This document shows, piece by piece, positions 1 through 9,171 of a DNA stretch of 64,000 nt (within the stretch, counting starts at the first letter, position 1; each line of letters opens with the position of its first letter). The DNA is from JAAYLC01 sp964636665. Its GTDB lineage: Bacteria > Bacteroidota > Bacteroidia > Flavobacteriales > Flavobacteriaceae. A program made the position numbers and the translations under genes. Under the pieces are notes generated by a model. That model was not told where the DNA came from. It ran no database searches and saw only the letters and a program-made list of their open reading frames with translations. The stretch lies in contig CAZWVT010000003.1 in assembly GCA_964636665.1 (NCBI GenBank), positions 1 through 64,000 on the forward strand, given 5' to 3'.

Positions 1-900
1 TACTACATATATATTTGCGCCGGCTGCCATTCCGCGATTTCTGGGCATTATGTTTCCTGCCCCTGCCATAATTCCTGCGACACCATCACCATGAGATTGG
101 TTTCGCACTCCTGTCATATTTGTTAATCTTCCTTGAAAATCAATATGAGGTCCCACATATCCATCGTCGCGAACAAGAACTCCAACTCCTGCACCGGTAT
201 AATTTCTTCCGGCAGTGGTTTGAGAATCTAAATTGCTTGAACGGTGAATGTTCTGTCCGTTGATGTCTTCAGGAACTGCCGGTGGCAAAACCAAGTCCAT
301 CCATTTTATATAAGGCTGTGCAGCAAGGGTAGGAATCGCATGCTCAGGAATTGATAATTCTGCCACATAATTTGTCGGATATTCTTTTAAAATTCTAATA
401 GGAAGATTGTTTAATTGAGACAAAGAATATTCAAAATTTACTTTTGAATATAATTCAATCATTACCATTATGTTTTCGCCGTCCTTTGCCCACCATTCAT
501 AATCACCTGCTTTTAAAGGAACAGAAAGTTTAACGTTATCAGGAACAGGGACAATACTTCGCACATTGTGTTGTGCTAAAAAATCAGTACTGACATCTGA
601 TGGAAAATAAAAGAAATAAGCTTGATGCGGAATATATTCTAATAACTGAAAGTTGTTTTTTTTGAAACTGTCCTGGGTTTCTTGATCGGGAGTGTTGTAA
701 AATTGAATAATTCCGGTGAAACCATCATTCAACTTTGAAGATTCAGGGAAAGAATTCCAATCTATCTGCCTTACATTTTCCGGAAGGCTAATTCTTTCTC
801 CTCTAAAATTAAGGTAATCCGGACTTTGTGAATGTGCAGTAAATGATGCTGCAAACAGCATTATTACTGCAAGGTAAAAAGGTTTTAATTTATTAATCAT
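1..900 (-). CDS. Secreted subtilisin-like (S8) serine protease, N-terminal part, runs off window
   Basis: The first 300 codons of a leftward gene are visible, from ATG at 900 to the window edge. The first ~24 residues form a signal peptide ending AHSQ. A stretch of about 200 residues without recognisable motifs follows, perhaps a propeptide. The frame then reads GAGVGVLVRDDG at about residues 237-248, which fits the catalytic Asp motif of S8 peptidases, and SHGDGVAGIMAG near residue 270, which fits the catalytic His motif. The catalytic Ser region and any C-terminal sorting domain lie outside the window, so activity and type IX secretion cannot be judged. Family assignment rests on the two motifs and their spacing. 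No promoter box is obvious upstream. Confidence 0.8.
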   Translation of the reverse strand, partial: MINKLKPFYLAVIMLFAASFTAHSQSPDYLNFRGERISLPENVRQIDWNSFPESSKLNDGFTGIIQFYNTPDQETQDSFKKNNFQLLEYIPHQAYFFYFPSDVSTDFLAQHNVRSIVPVPDNVKLSVPLKAGDYEWWAKDGENIMVMIELYSKVNFEYSLSQLNNLPIRILKEYPTNYVAELSIPEHAIPTLAAQPYIKWMDLVLPPAVPEDINGQNIHRSSNLDSQTTAGRNYTGAGVGVLVRDDGYVGPHIDFQGRLTNMTGVRNQSHGDGVAGIMAGAGNIMPRNRGMAAGANIYVV

Positions 901-973
901 GATATTAAATATGTAAAAATGAGTGCAAGCTATAAAATTTTACTCAAACTGGCTCAAAAACATTGCCAAAAAA

Positions 974-1483
974 CTATTCAAAAAGAGCTTTAAGTTCGGT
1001 AGCATCCTTTGCTTTCATTTTTCCGGCAAGAACCAAACTTAATTGTTTTCGCCTTAATGCAGCGTTAAATCGGCTTTTTTCTAACTCTGTTTCGGGAATT
1101 AATTCGGGAACGGGAACAGGTTTTCCTTCTTCGTTGACAGCAACAAAAGTATAAATCGCCTCATTGGCAACAGACCGTTTTCCGCTGATTCGGTTTTCGA
1201 TATAAACATCTAAGAAAATCTCCATAGAAGTCGAAAAAGCACGAGAAACTTTTGCTTCGATAGTTACCACACTGCCTAATGGAATTGTTCGAGTAAACGC
1301 CACGTGATTGACAGAAGCAGTTACAACTATTTGATGGCTGTGTCTTCTTGCGGCAATGCTCGCAGCGCGATCCATACGTGCCAGAAGTTCACCGCCAAAC
1401 ATATTCCCAATGGGATTGGTTTCACTTGGCAAAACCAAATCTGTCAATACTGTTAAAGATTCAATCGGTTTTTTTGCTTTCAT
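974..1483 (-). CDS. Acyl-CoA thioesterase, YciA/BFIT-like hotdog protein
   Basis: A 169-residue single hotdog-fold protein, a usual length for YciA-type acyl-CoA hydrolases. The segment ETNPIGNMFGGELLARMDRAA (residues ~17-37) matches the family pattern NxxGxxFGGxLLxxMD around the central helix, with the active-site Asp. The next strand, VVTASVNHVAFTRTIPLGSVV, is also typical. The protein should hydrolyse acyl-CoA thioesters in the cytoplasm; chain-length preference cannot be read from sequence. It ends about 70 bases downstream of the protease start on the same strand and has an ATG start with no overlap to its neighbours, so it may be transcribed alone. Confidence in the family is high, in the substrate low. 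Confidence 0.9.
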   Translation of the reverse strand: MKAKKPIESLTVLTDLVLPSETNPIGNMFGGELLARMDRAASIAARRHSHQIVVTASVNHVAFTRTIPLGSVVTIEAKVSRAFSTSMEIFLDVYIENRISGKRSVANEAIYTFVAVNEEGKPVPVPELIPETELEKSRFNAALRRKQLSLVLAGKMKAKDATELKALFE

Positions 1484-1545
1484 TGATATTATAAATAATA
1501 AAAATCGCTTGAATGCGATTCAGAAGAAGTATGTGAACTTAAGAA

Positions 1546-2475
1546 CTAATAAATCTCTTTGATATACAGCCATGCTTCGGGATTCTCATTCTGTCTGATT
1601 TCTTTAAGACTTTGCAGTGCTTCTTTACGCATAACATAACTATCGTAAATCACTTGATGAAGACCATATTTACTGATAGTCACTGTAGGAAAATATCCTT
1701 TTTCACGGAGTTCATCCAGCTTTTTTTCTGCATTTGCTTTTTCTTTAAAAGCACCGGCTACAACGTGAAAATCACCCTGTTTTTTTTCAATGTACAAGGC
1801 AACTGAAGGCAAGGGATTTGAAATAACAAAAGTTGCTTCCTGAATTTTGTTTTCCACTTGCGATTGCGCTTTTTCCCGTGCAGCTACGTTTTGAGCGGCA
1901 ATTTCTGTTTCATACAATTTCATCCCGCCAAATCCCGCCAATAAAAGTGTGGCAATGGCTGCTGCTGCATACTTTAGATAAACTGCAGTTTTAGGCTTGT
2001 TTTCATCTGATAAAGTTTTTTCTGCATGTATCGGATTTTCAACAGGTTTTGCAACTTCAGAACGATGTATTTCAGATAAAGTAAAATTGCTTAAACCAAA
2101 AGATTCGGCTGCAAAGTTTTTATGTTCATTTGGAATAAACTCAATATTTCCATCTTGATTGTAAAAAAAACTTCCGATGCTCCCAAAGTTTATTTTTTTT
2201 TCTTTTTTGAGTTTGTTGTTTAATGAATAGGAAAAATTTCTGATTTTATTTAAAGCTGTTTCGTACGGAATTTTTTCTACTGAAGCTACATAATTAGCCA
2301 GCAACCCATCATTTGTTTGAAGTTGTCTGTTAAAAGAAACTCTTTTGGAAGGCGGATAAAAAGTGTTGTCAATACGATTAATATACGCTGCATTTTGGTG
2401 GGTTAGAAAAGCACCAAAACCCGGAATAATCACACATTCATAACGAAATAGTAAATCAGAAATGTAAACAGTCAT
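1546..2475 (-). CDS. HU-like (CCDC81-type) and SPOR domain membrane protein
   Basis: The protein is 309 residues from the ATG at 2475. The N-terminal ~110 residues (MTVYISDLLFRYECVIIPGFGAF...) resemble the bacterial HU-CCDC81 domains seen in Bacteroidota. A single transmembrane helix follows at about residues 169-188. The C-terminal ~80 residues (FHVVAGAFKEKANAEKKLDELREKG...) are a SPOR domain, which binds denuded peptidoglycan at division sites. The layout implies a cytoplasmic N-terminus and a periplasmic SPOR domain, hence a link to cell division or the envelope; this is inferred from the domains. The frame is open further upstream to a TTG at 2490, but that TTG is the end of the promoter -7 box, so the ATG at 2475 (or 2481) is the better start. 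It is divergent from dprA. Confidence 0.85.
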   Translation of the reverse strand: MTVYISDLLFRYECVIIPGFGAFLTHQNAAYINRIDNTFYPPSKRVSFNRQLQTNDGLLANYVASVEKIPYETALNKIRNFSYSLNNKLKKEKKINFGSIGSFFYNQDGNIEFIPNEHKNFAAESFGLSNFTLSEIHRSEVAKPVENPIHAEKTLSDENKPKTAVYLKYAAAAIATLLLAGFGGMKLYETEIAAQNVAAREKAQSQVENKIQEATFVISNPLPSVALYIEKKQGDFHVVAGAFKEKANAEKKLDELREKGYFPTVTISKYGLHQVIYDSYVMRKEALQSLKEIRQNENPEAWLYIKEIY

Positions 2476-2487
2476 TTGCATAATGAA

Positions 2488-2495
2488 CAAAGGTA
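2488..2495 (-). promoter_or_regulatory. Candidate -7 promoter box for the HU/SPOR gene
   Basis: On the minus strand this reads TACCTTTG, an exact match to the Bacteroidota -7 consensus TAnnTTTG. Transcription would begin near 2480-2485, only a few bases before the chosen ATG at 2475. No clear -33 TTG element was found. Confidence 0.5.
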
Positions 2496-2561
2496 GCTTT
2501 TTTTAGAAAGATTCTTATCTTTCCTGATTGAAAATAATCAACAACTAATATAAAAAACAAA

Positions 2562-3665
2562 ATGATTTCCGAAACGGAATTAAAATATCTATTGGCACTT
2601 CAGCGCACGCCAAAATTAGGAGATATTTCGATAAAAAAAATACTTTCTCGAGTTGGTTCGGCAGAAGCAGTTTATAAAGAAAAAAAATCCACATTGGCGA
2701 AAATTGACGGTATCGGAACTTTTCGATTAGAACAATTGAACTGGAATGACCAATTGCACGAAGCCGAAAAGGAATTAATTTTTATTAAAGGCAACAACAT
2801 CAATTGTCTTTATTTTCAGGATGTTCATTATCCCGATAAATTAAAACACTGCATTGACGGGCCGGTACTCCTTTTTTCCAAAGGCAATATTGACTTAAAA
2901 GAAAAGAAAATTATCAGTGTGGTAGGAACGCGTAAAGCGACTGTTTATGGCAAAGCATTTTGTGAGACATTAATTTCTGAGTTGGCGCCCTTAAATCCGG
3001 TTATCGTTTCTGGATTGGCTTATGGAATTGATATTTGTGCACATAAAGCAGCCCTTAAAAACAATCTGCAGACCATTGCTTGTCTGGCTCATGGATTAAA
3101 TCAAATTTATCCAAAGGATCATAAAAAGCACACAGAGTCCATTGAAGCGAATGGCGGATTTCTTACAGAAGCTTGGAGTTCCGATGTTCTTGATAAGAAT
3201 AATTTTTTAAAGAGAAACCGCATCATCGCCGGATTGTCTGAAGCTACCGTAGTCGTGGAATCCGGAGTTCGGGGAGGAAGTTTGAATACGGCTGAAATAG
3301 CACTTTCTTATAACCGCGAAGTTTTTGCGGTTCCCGGCAGAGTTACCGATTTGCTAAGTCAAGGATGTATTAATTTAATCAAAAACTACAAAGCACATAC
3401 TTTATCGGAAGCTGTAGATATTATTTACGAGCTCAACTGGGAAATTGAAAGTCAAAAGAAATCCATTCAAACCCAATTGTTTATCGATTTGGATGAGGAT
3501 GAAAAAAAGATTTATAACTTCTTAAAGGACAAAGAAAAAGAGTTGTTGGACATTATTGCCATCGAATGTGGATTTCCGGTTTTTCGTGTGGCGACTTTAT
3601 TGATGAATATGGAGCTAAAAGGAGTGATACGCCCGCTGCCGGGAAAACAGTTTCAACTGGCTTAA
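2562..3665 (+). CDS. dprA: DNA-processing protein DprA (Smf)
   Basis: A 367-residue DprA/Smf protein, of usual length. An N-terminal helical, HhH-like region (~1-80) precedes a Rossmann-like domain that starts with SVVGTRKATVYGK near residue 118. It continues with VIVSGLAYGIDICAHKAAL, GLNQIYPKDH, the KRNRIIAGLSEATVVVE core and GSLNTAEIAL, all diagnostic. The C-terminus (~300-367) is a winged-helix-like DprA domain. Family knowledge: DprA binds incoming single-stranded DNA and loads RecA during natural transformation. It starts at ATG 2562 and is divergent from the HU/SPOR gene. uvrC follows after 41 bases but has its own candidate -7 box. Confidence 0.96.
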   Translation: MISETELKYLLALQRTPKLGDISIKKILSRVGSAEAVYKEKKSTLAKIDGIGTFRLEQLNWNDQLHEAEKELIFIKGNNINCLYFQDVHYPDKLKHCIDGPVLLFSKGNIDLKEKKIISVVGTRKATVYGKAFCETLISELAPLNPVIVSGLAYGIDICAHKAALKNNLQTIACLAHGLNQIYPKDHKKHTESIEANGGFLTEAWSSDVLDKNNFLKRNRIIAGLSEATVVVESGVRGGSLNTAEIALSYNREVFAVPGRVTDLLSQGCINLIKNYKAHTLSEAVDIIYELNWEIESQKKSIQTQLFIDLDEDEKKIYNFLKDKEKELLDIIAIECGFPVFRVATLLMNMELKGVIRPLPGKQFQLA

Positions 3666-3692
3666 GAATTTTATAAGCAACAGAGAATACGA

Positions 3693-3700
3693 TATCTTTG
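3693..3700 (+). promoter_or_regulatory. Candidate -7 promoter box for uvrC
   Basis: TATCTTTG fits TAnnTTTG exactly and ends six bases before the uvrC ATG at 3707. If used, the transcript would start at or beside the start codon, so it would be leaderless or nearly so. No convincing -33 element is visible. Confidence 0.45.
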
Positions 3701-3706
3701 TAGCTT

Positions 3707-5512
3707 ATGACCACAGCTTCATTAACATTACAAGTTTCCACGCTTCCAAATGCCCCCGGAGTTTATCAGTTTTATGATGACAAAGGGAAAATTCTGTATG
3801 TTGGAAAAGCGAAGGATTTAAAAAAAAGAGTTTCTTCTTACTTCAATAAAACTGTTGATCGCGTAAAAACCAGCGTGCTGGTAAAAAAAATTTCTACGAT
3901 AAAACACATTGTCGTACAAACAGAAACTGATGCTCTTTTGTTGGAAAATAATCTGATAAAAAAGTATCAACCGCGTTATAATGTTTTGTTGAAAGACGAT
4001 AAAAGCTATCCTTGGATTTGTATAAAAAAAGAACCTTTTCCGCGTGTTTTTTCAACTCGTCAAGTAATTAAAGACGGTTCTGAATATTATGGACCTTATA
4101 CCAATATTCGCACTGTTTATGTGCTCTTGGAGCTTATTAGAGGATTGTATCCCATCCGGACGTGTAATTACAATTTAACTCAGAAAAATATTGTTGCCGG
4201 AAAGTTTAAAGTCTGTTTGGAATATCATCTCGGAAATTGTTTAGGACCTTGTGAAGGGTTGATTTCTGAAAAAGATTATCTGGAAAATATCGATGCCGTA
4301 CGAAATATAATAAAAGGAAATTTTAAAAATTCACTGCACCGATTTAAAGAACAGATGAATAAGTATGCTGCGGAATTAAAATTTGAAGAAGCACAACAGA
4401 TAAAAGAAAAAATTGAAACTTTAGAAAATTATCAATCAAAATCTACGGTAGTCAGTCCTAAGATAAATAATGTAGATGTGTTTTCAATAGTGTCCGATGA
4501 AAGTTACGGTTATATTAACTTTCTTCAAATATCTCACGGAGCCATCATTCGTTCACATACGATGGAAATCAAGAAAAAACTCGATGAATCAGACAAGGAA
4601 TTGCTGCAATTGGCTATTATAGAAATCCGTAATCGTTATCAATCACATTCCAAAGAAATATATATCCCTTTCGCTGTGGAACTTGGCGGAAACATAAAAA
4701 TCCACATTCCGAAATCGGGTGATAAAAAAAGAATTCTGGAGCTGTCAGAACGAAATGCCAAGTATTATCGGATGGAACGGTTTAAACAGGCAAAAATCGT
4801 TGATCCGGAAAGACATCAGAAAAGGATTCTGACTCAAATGAAAAAAGATTTGAGATTGCAGGAAGAACCGGTTCATATAGAGTGTTTTGACAACAGCAAC
4901 ATTCAAGGTTCCAATCCGGTATCGGCCTGTGTCGTATTTAAAAATGCAAAACCGAGCAAAAAAGACTATCGAAAATTCAATATTAAAACAGTTCAAGGAC
5001 CAAACGATTACGCCTCAATAGAAGAAGTCGTCTATCGCCGGTACAAACGGTTGTTGGAAGAAAATGCTTCATTACCTCAATTAATTGTGATAGACGGCGG
5101 CAAAGGACAAGTTACTTCAGCGTTGAAAAGTCTAGAAAAATTAGGGTTAAGAGGAAAAATTGCAATTATAGGAATTGCCGAAAGATTGGAAGAAATATTT
5201 TATCCCGGTGACCCGATTCCGTTGTATTTAGACAAGAAAAGTGAAACCTTAAAAGTCATTCAGCAGTTAAGAAACGAAGCTCACCGTTTTGGATTGAGTT
5301 TTCACCGCGACAAACGAAGTAAAAGTGCATTGGAAACTGAATTGCAACACATTCCGGGAATAGGAGAAAAAACGATAACGCAATTATTGAAACATTTTAA
5401 AAGTACAAAGCGCATCAGTGAAGCCACTTTTGAAGAATTGGTTTCGGTAGCCGGTGCAGCAAGAGGAAAGAAAATATTTACTTATTTTCAATCACACAAA
5501 GAAAATTCTTAA
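3707..5512 (+). CDS. uvrC: Excinuclease ABC subunit C
   Basis: A 601-residue UvrC, full length for the family, which makes the dual incisions in nucleotide excision repair. The domains are in canonical order: N-terminal GIY-YIG nuclease (APGVYQFYDDKGKILYVGKAKDLKKRV, residues ~16-42), a Cys-rich segment (TCNYN...CLEYHLGNCLGPC), a UVR domain near residues 205-235, the RNase H-like nuclease core with IECFDNSNIQGSNPV and VIDGGKGQV, and a C-terminal helix-hairpin-helix pair (HIPGIGEKTITQLL). It starts at ATG 3707, 41 bases after dprA. No sign of damage. Confidence 0.98.
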   Translation: MTTASLTLQVSTLPNAPGVYQFYDDKGKILYVGKAKDLKKRVSSYFNKTVDRVKTSVLVKKISTIKHIVVQTETDALLLENNLIKKYQPRYNVLLKDDKSYPWICIKKEPFPRVFSTRQVIKDGSEYYGPYTNIRTVYVLLELIRGLYPIRTCNYNLTQKNIVAGKFKVCLEYHLGNCLGPCEGLISEKDYLENIDAVRNIIKGNFKNSLHRFKEQMNKYAAELKFEEAQQIKEKIETLENYQSKSTVVSPKINNVDVFSIVSDESYGYINFLQISHGAIIRSHTMEIKKKLDESDKELLQLAIIEIRNRYQSHSKEIYIPFAVELGGNIKIHIPKSGDKKRILELSERNAKYYRMERFKQAKIVDPERHQKRILTQMKKDLRLQEEPVHIECFDNSNIQGSNPVSACVVFKNAKPSKKDYRKFNIKTVQGPNDYASIEEVVYRRYKRLLEENASLPQLIVIDGGKGQVTSALKSLEKLGLRGKIAIIGIAERLEEIFYPGDPIPLYLDKKSETLKVIQQLRNEAHRFGLSFHRDKRSKSALETELQHIPGIGEKTITQLLKHFKSTKRISEATFEELVSVAGAARGKKIFTYFQSHKENS

Positions 5513-5608
5513 ATAATAAATAGTAAATATGTATTATTGATGAAAGTTACACGTTAATTTTATCAGATAAACACAGCTTGAATTTTTAGAAGTAACATAA
5601 CAAATTTA

Positions 5609-7840
5609 ATGAAACGACTTTTTCTCCTTTGGCTGCTTCTTTTTGGAACAATTCTTTTTTCTCAAGAGCCTGAGACACAAGACTTGAAAGTTGGATTGGT
5701 GCTTAGCGGAGGCGGTGCAAAAGGATTGGCACACATCGGAGTTTTAAAAGCTTTGGAAGAAGCAGGTGTGCGTATTGATTACATCGGCGGAACAAGTATG
5801 GGAGCAATTATTGGCGGACTATACGCTTCAGGATATACCGCTCATGAACTTGACAGTATTTTTGCAACTACACAATTTAATATTCTCATTCGTGATGAAG
5901 TGTCGCGAAAATCAAGATCGATGCGGGAAAAAGAAGAAGCCGAAAAATACGCGCTGATTCTTCCTTTTGACAGATTTAAATTAGAATTACCGTCAGGATA
6001 TTCCAAAGGACAGAATTTATATAATTTATTGTCAAGATTAACTAGTCATGTGGCACACATTCCTGATTTCAGTGATTTGCCCATCCCATTTTTTTGTGTG
6101 GCAACCAATGCAGAAACCGGTGAAGAAATAATTCTGGAAAGTGGTTTTCTTCCGCAGTCTCTCGTAGCGAGCGGCGCATTACCATCTATATTTAATCCGG
6201 TGATAATCAATGATACGGTCATGATAGACGGTGGAGTTGTCAATAATTATCCGGTGGAATTGGTGCGTGAAAAAGGGATGGATATTATAATTGGTGTAGA
6301 TGTTCAGGACAGTTTAAAAACTCGAGAAGAACTTCAATCGGCATTGCGATTATTAACACAGGTCAACAATTTTAATACCATTTCGGCAATGGTGGACAAA
6401 CGTCCTAAAACGGATATTTATCTTCATCCGAAAATCGATAATTTTACGGTAATGTCATTTCAAGAAGGCAGAAATATTATAAAATCCGGAGAAGAAAGTG
6501 CTGAGCCATTTAAAGATGTTTTTAAAGAAATTGCATCCCAACAGAAAAAAAAGCCGGAAATCCAAATAGAAAAAATTAATCGCGACAGCCTCTATATCAG
6601 CGAAGTTGAAATTAATGGAAATGAATACTATACAAGGAGTTATATTTTAGGAAAATTGCGATTCAGACCGCCGATTAAATTGATTTATGATGAATTTGGA
6701 GAAGGAATAAATGCACTTTCTGTTACCGGAAACTTTACAAGTATCAATTATCGCTTGGAAAGAAATCAAGAAAATGGTACAAAATTGATTCTTAACGTAA
6801 TTGAAAACCCTTCCAGGATGTCATTCAGGTTTGCTGCGCATTACGACGAATTGTTTAAAACAGCTGCATTGGCAAATATTACGAGAAAACGCATTTTAAC
6901 AAATAACGACATTCTTTCATTAGATGTAATAATCGGAGATAACATCAGGTATAATATTGAGTATTACATAGATAAAGGATTTTATTGGAGTGTTGGAATG
7001 AACTCTAAATATCATTTTTTTGACACACAAGTTCCACTTTCTTTTATAAAAAAGGATTTGTTTGAAGATTTGTCAACCTCATTAAGCAGTCTGTCGTTGC
7101 GATACAATGATTTTACCAACCAACTGTATTTTGAAACTATTTTTAAGCGAAGTTTTATTTTTGGTGTGGGTGGAGAGCATAAATATTTACGCTTCTTAAG
7201 TGAATCTTTGATAGAAAGTGAAGACAATCAACGGTTGATTTTTGAAAGCACCAATTATTTATCAACTTATGGGTTTTTAAAATACGACAATAGAGATTCA
7301 GGATTTTTCCCCAGGCGCGGTGTTTATTTTCATGCCGATTGGCATTGGTATCTCTATGCTTATGGAAGAAATGAAGATTTTGAACCTTTTTCAATAGGTA
7401 AAGCAAAAGTTGCTTGGGCGCATCCCATTACCCAAAAAACTGCTTTCAATATTGAATTTGGCGGAGGTTTTAAACTCGGAAGTCGCGGAAGCACTCCTTT
7501 AGATTTTGCGTTGGGAGGCTATGGATTTAAAGAAATGAATAACATAATCCCACTTTTAGGATATAATCCGCTGAGTTTAAGAGGTAATTCTTTTTTAAAT
7601 TCCACGCTAACTATAGATTACAATTTTATCAGAAAAAATCATTTAAATTTATCGGCTACCATCGTTAATGTTGGCGATGACCTTTTTCAAACAGGAGAAT
7701 GGTTGGAAGGCATTACGCATTATAGCATCGCTATAGGTTATGGTTTGGAATCGCTATTAGGTCCGATGGAAGTAAAATTTGCTTATGTGCCGGATGAAGT
7801 TTACCGAAACTGGCATGTTGCACTTGGATATCGTTTTTAA
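5609..7840 (+). CDS. Patatin-like phospholipase with C-terminal Omp85-type barrel
   Basis: A 743-residue outer-membrane protein. Residues 1-19 are a signal peptide. A patatin domain follows with the oxyanion motif GGGAKG (34-39), the nucleophile elbow GTSMG (61-65, Ser63) and the dyad Asp in DGG at residue 207; all catalytic residues are present. A POTRA-like segment follows (~320-400: ISEVEINGNEYYTRSYILGKL), then a C-terminal part rich in alternating aromatic/polar strands ending in YRF, as expected for a 16-strand barrel. This is the arrangement of PlpD-like type Vd autotransporters and of patatin/BamA fusions common in Bacteroidota. It should be a surface or periplasmic lipase/phospholipase; the substrate is unknown. 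It appears monocistronic. Confidence 0.93.
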   Translation: MKRLFLLWLLLFGTILFSQEPETQDLKVGLVLSGGGAKGLAHIGVLKALEEAGVRIDYIGGTSMGAIIGGLYASGYTAHELDSIFATTQFNILIRDEVSRKSRSMREKEEAEKYALILPFDRFKLELPSGYSKGQNLYNLLSRLTSHVAHIPDFSDLPIPFFCVATNAETGEEIILESGFLPQSLVASGALPSIFNPVIINDTVMIDGGVVNNYPVELVREKGMDIIIGVDVQDSLKTREELQSALRLLTQVNNFNTISAMVDKRPKTDIYLHPKIDNFTVMSFQEGRNIIKSGEESAEPFKDVFKEIASQQKKKPEIQIEKINRDSLYISEVEINGNEYYTRSYILGKLRFRPPIKLIYDEFGEGINALSVTGNFTSINYRLERNQENGTKLILNVIENPSRMSFRFAAHYDELFKTAALANITRKRILTNNDILSLDVIIGDNIRYNIEYYIDKGFYWSVGMNSKYHFFDTQVPLSFIKKDLFEDLSTSLSSLSLRYNDFTNQLYFETIFKRSFIFGVGGEHKYLRFLSESLIESEDNQRLIFESTNYLSTYGFLKYDNRDSGFFPRRGVYFHADWHWYLYAYGRNEDFEPFSIGKAKVAWAHPITQKTAFNIEFGGGFKLGSRGSTPLDFALGGYGFKEMNNIIPLLGYNPLSLRGNSFLNSTLTIDYNFIRKNHLNLSATIVNVGDDLFQTGEWLEGITHYSIAIGYGLESLLGPMEVKFAYVPDEVYRNWHVALGYRF

Positions 7841-7965
7841 CTTACTTAGTTAAAATAGATTCACTAAATTTTTAGATATTTGTAAAGTACATGATAGTTA
7901 TAGATTTAATTGATAAAGCGTCTCGATTTAAAAAGACATTTTATTGATTTATTAAAATAAGAAAT

Positions 7966-9126
7966 ATGCCGTTTTATCATAAACTGGGAAAAATTCCACA
8001 GAAAAGACACATTCAATTCAGAAAGCCGGATAACAGTCTCTATGCAGAACAATTGTTCGGAACTGTAGGTTTTGACGGAATGTACAGCAATATTTACCAC
8101 GAACACCGTCCGACGCAAGTAAGAGAAATTCTAAAACAGTACAGCGTGGCACCAAAGATTGCAAAAGCAAACAATATTGAGTCCAGATTATTAAAAGGTT
8201 TTGATATCCGCCCGGAAGATGATTACCTGAAAAGCAGAAAAACTGTTCTGACAAATAGCGATTGCAGTATTATTCTGGCTGCACCCAAAAAATCTTTAAG
8301 AGAATATTTTTATAAAAATACCGATGCGGATGAAGTTTTGTTTATTCATAAAGGAAGCGGAAAACTTCGTACTTTTTTAGGAAATTTAGATTTTAAATAC
8401 GGAGATTATCTTGTTGTTCCAAGAGGTATTATTTATCAAATTGATTTTGATACTGAAGACAATCGTCTTTTGATAGTAGAATCTCGACAACCTGTTTATA
8501 CACCAAAAAGATATCGGAATTGGTTTGGTCAATTATTGGAGCATTCCCCATTTTGTGAACGCGATATTCGTCGTCCTGAAGAATTGGAAACTCATAACGA
8601 AAAAGGTTCCTTCTTGATGAAAATCAAAAAACAAGACGATATTTTTGAAATGGATTACGCCGCGCATCCTTTTGATGTAGTTGGTTACGACGGATATAAT
8701 TATCCTTACGCACTATCCATTCACGATTTCGAACCCATTACGGGACGCATTCACCAACCGCCGCCGGTTCATCAAACTTTTGAAACCACAGCAATGGTGA
8801 TTTGCAGTTTTGTTCCGAGATTGTATGACTATCATCCGCTGAGTATTCCTGCGCCATACAACCACAGCAATATTGACAGCGATGAAGTTTTGTATTATGT
8901 CGATGGAGATTTTATGAGTCGGAACAATGTAAAACCGGGATACATTACTTTGCATCCGGCAGGAATTCCACACGGTCCGCAACCCGGAGCAACGGAACGA
9001 AGCATTGGACAAAAAGAAACCGAAGAATTGGCTGTGATGGTTGATACCTTTAGACCTTTACAATTAACTGAAGATGGTGAAAAAATTGCTGACGGCACTT
9101 ATTACCAGAGTTGGCTAAAAGAATGA
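7966..9126 (+). CDS. hmgA: Homogentisate 1,2-dioxygenase
   Basis: A 386-residue HGD, the shorter bacterial form of the bicupin family, which opens the ring of homogentisate to maleylacetoacetate using Fe(II). The frame shows the N-terminal YHKLGKIPQKRHIQF start, the QPPPVHQTFET segment, and the metal-site region: HSNIDSDEVLYY (His300, Glu307) followed by LHPAGIPHGPQPG, whose histidines fit the remaining ligand and the active-site His. The gene lies 45 bases upstream of hppD, the preceding pathway step, so the two form a tyrosine-degradation operon that ends at a strong terminator. The next pathway enzymes, maleylacetoacetate isomerase and fumarylacetoacetase, are not in this window. Confidence 0.95.
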   Translation: MPFYHKLGKIPQKRHIQFRKPDNSLYAEQLFGTVGFDGMYSNIYHEHRPTQVREILKQYSVAPKIAKANNIESRLLKGFDIRPEDDYLKSRKTVLTNSDCSIILAAPKKSLREYFYKNTDADEVLFIHKGSGKLRTFLGNLDFKYGDYLVVPRGIIYQIDFDTEDNRLLIVESRQPVYTPKRYRNWFGQLLEHSPFCERDIRRPEELETHNEKGSFLMKIKKQDDIFEMDYAAHPFDVVGYDGYNYPYALSIHDFEPITGRIHQPPPVHQTFETTAMVICSFVPRLYDYHPLSIPAPYNHSNIDSDEVLYYVDGDFMSRNNVKPGYITLHPAGIPHGPQPGATERSIGQKETEELAVMVDTFRPLQLTEDGEKIADGTYYQSWLKE

Positions 9127-9171
9127 AAATTTTAAAAATTAAAAAATAACACAGAATTTAAGTAGTAATTT

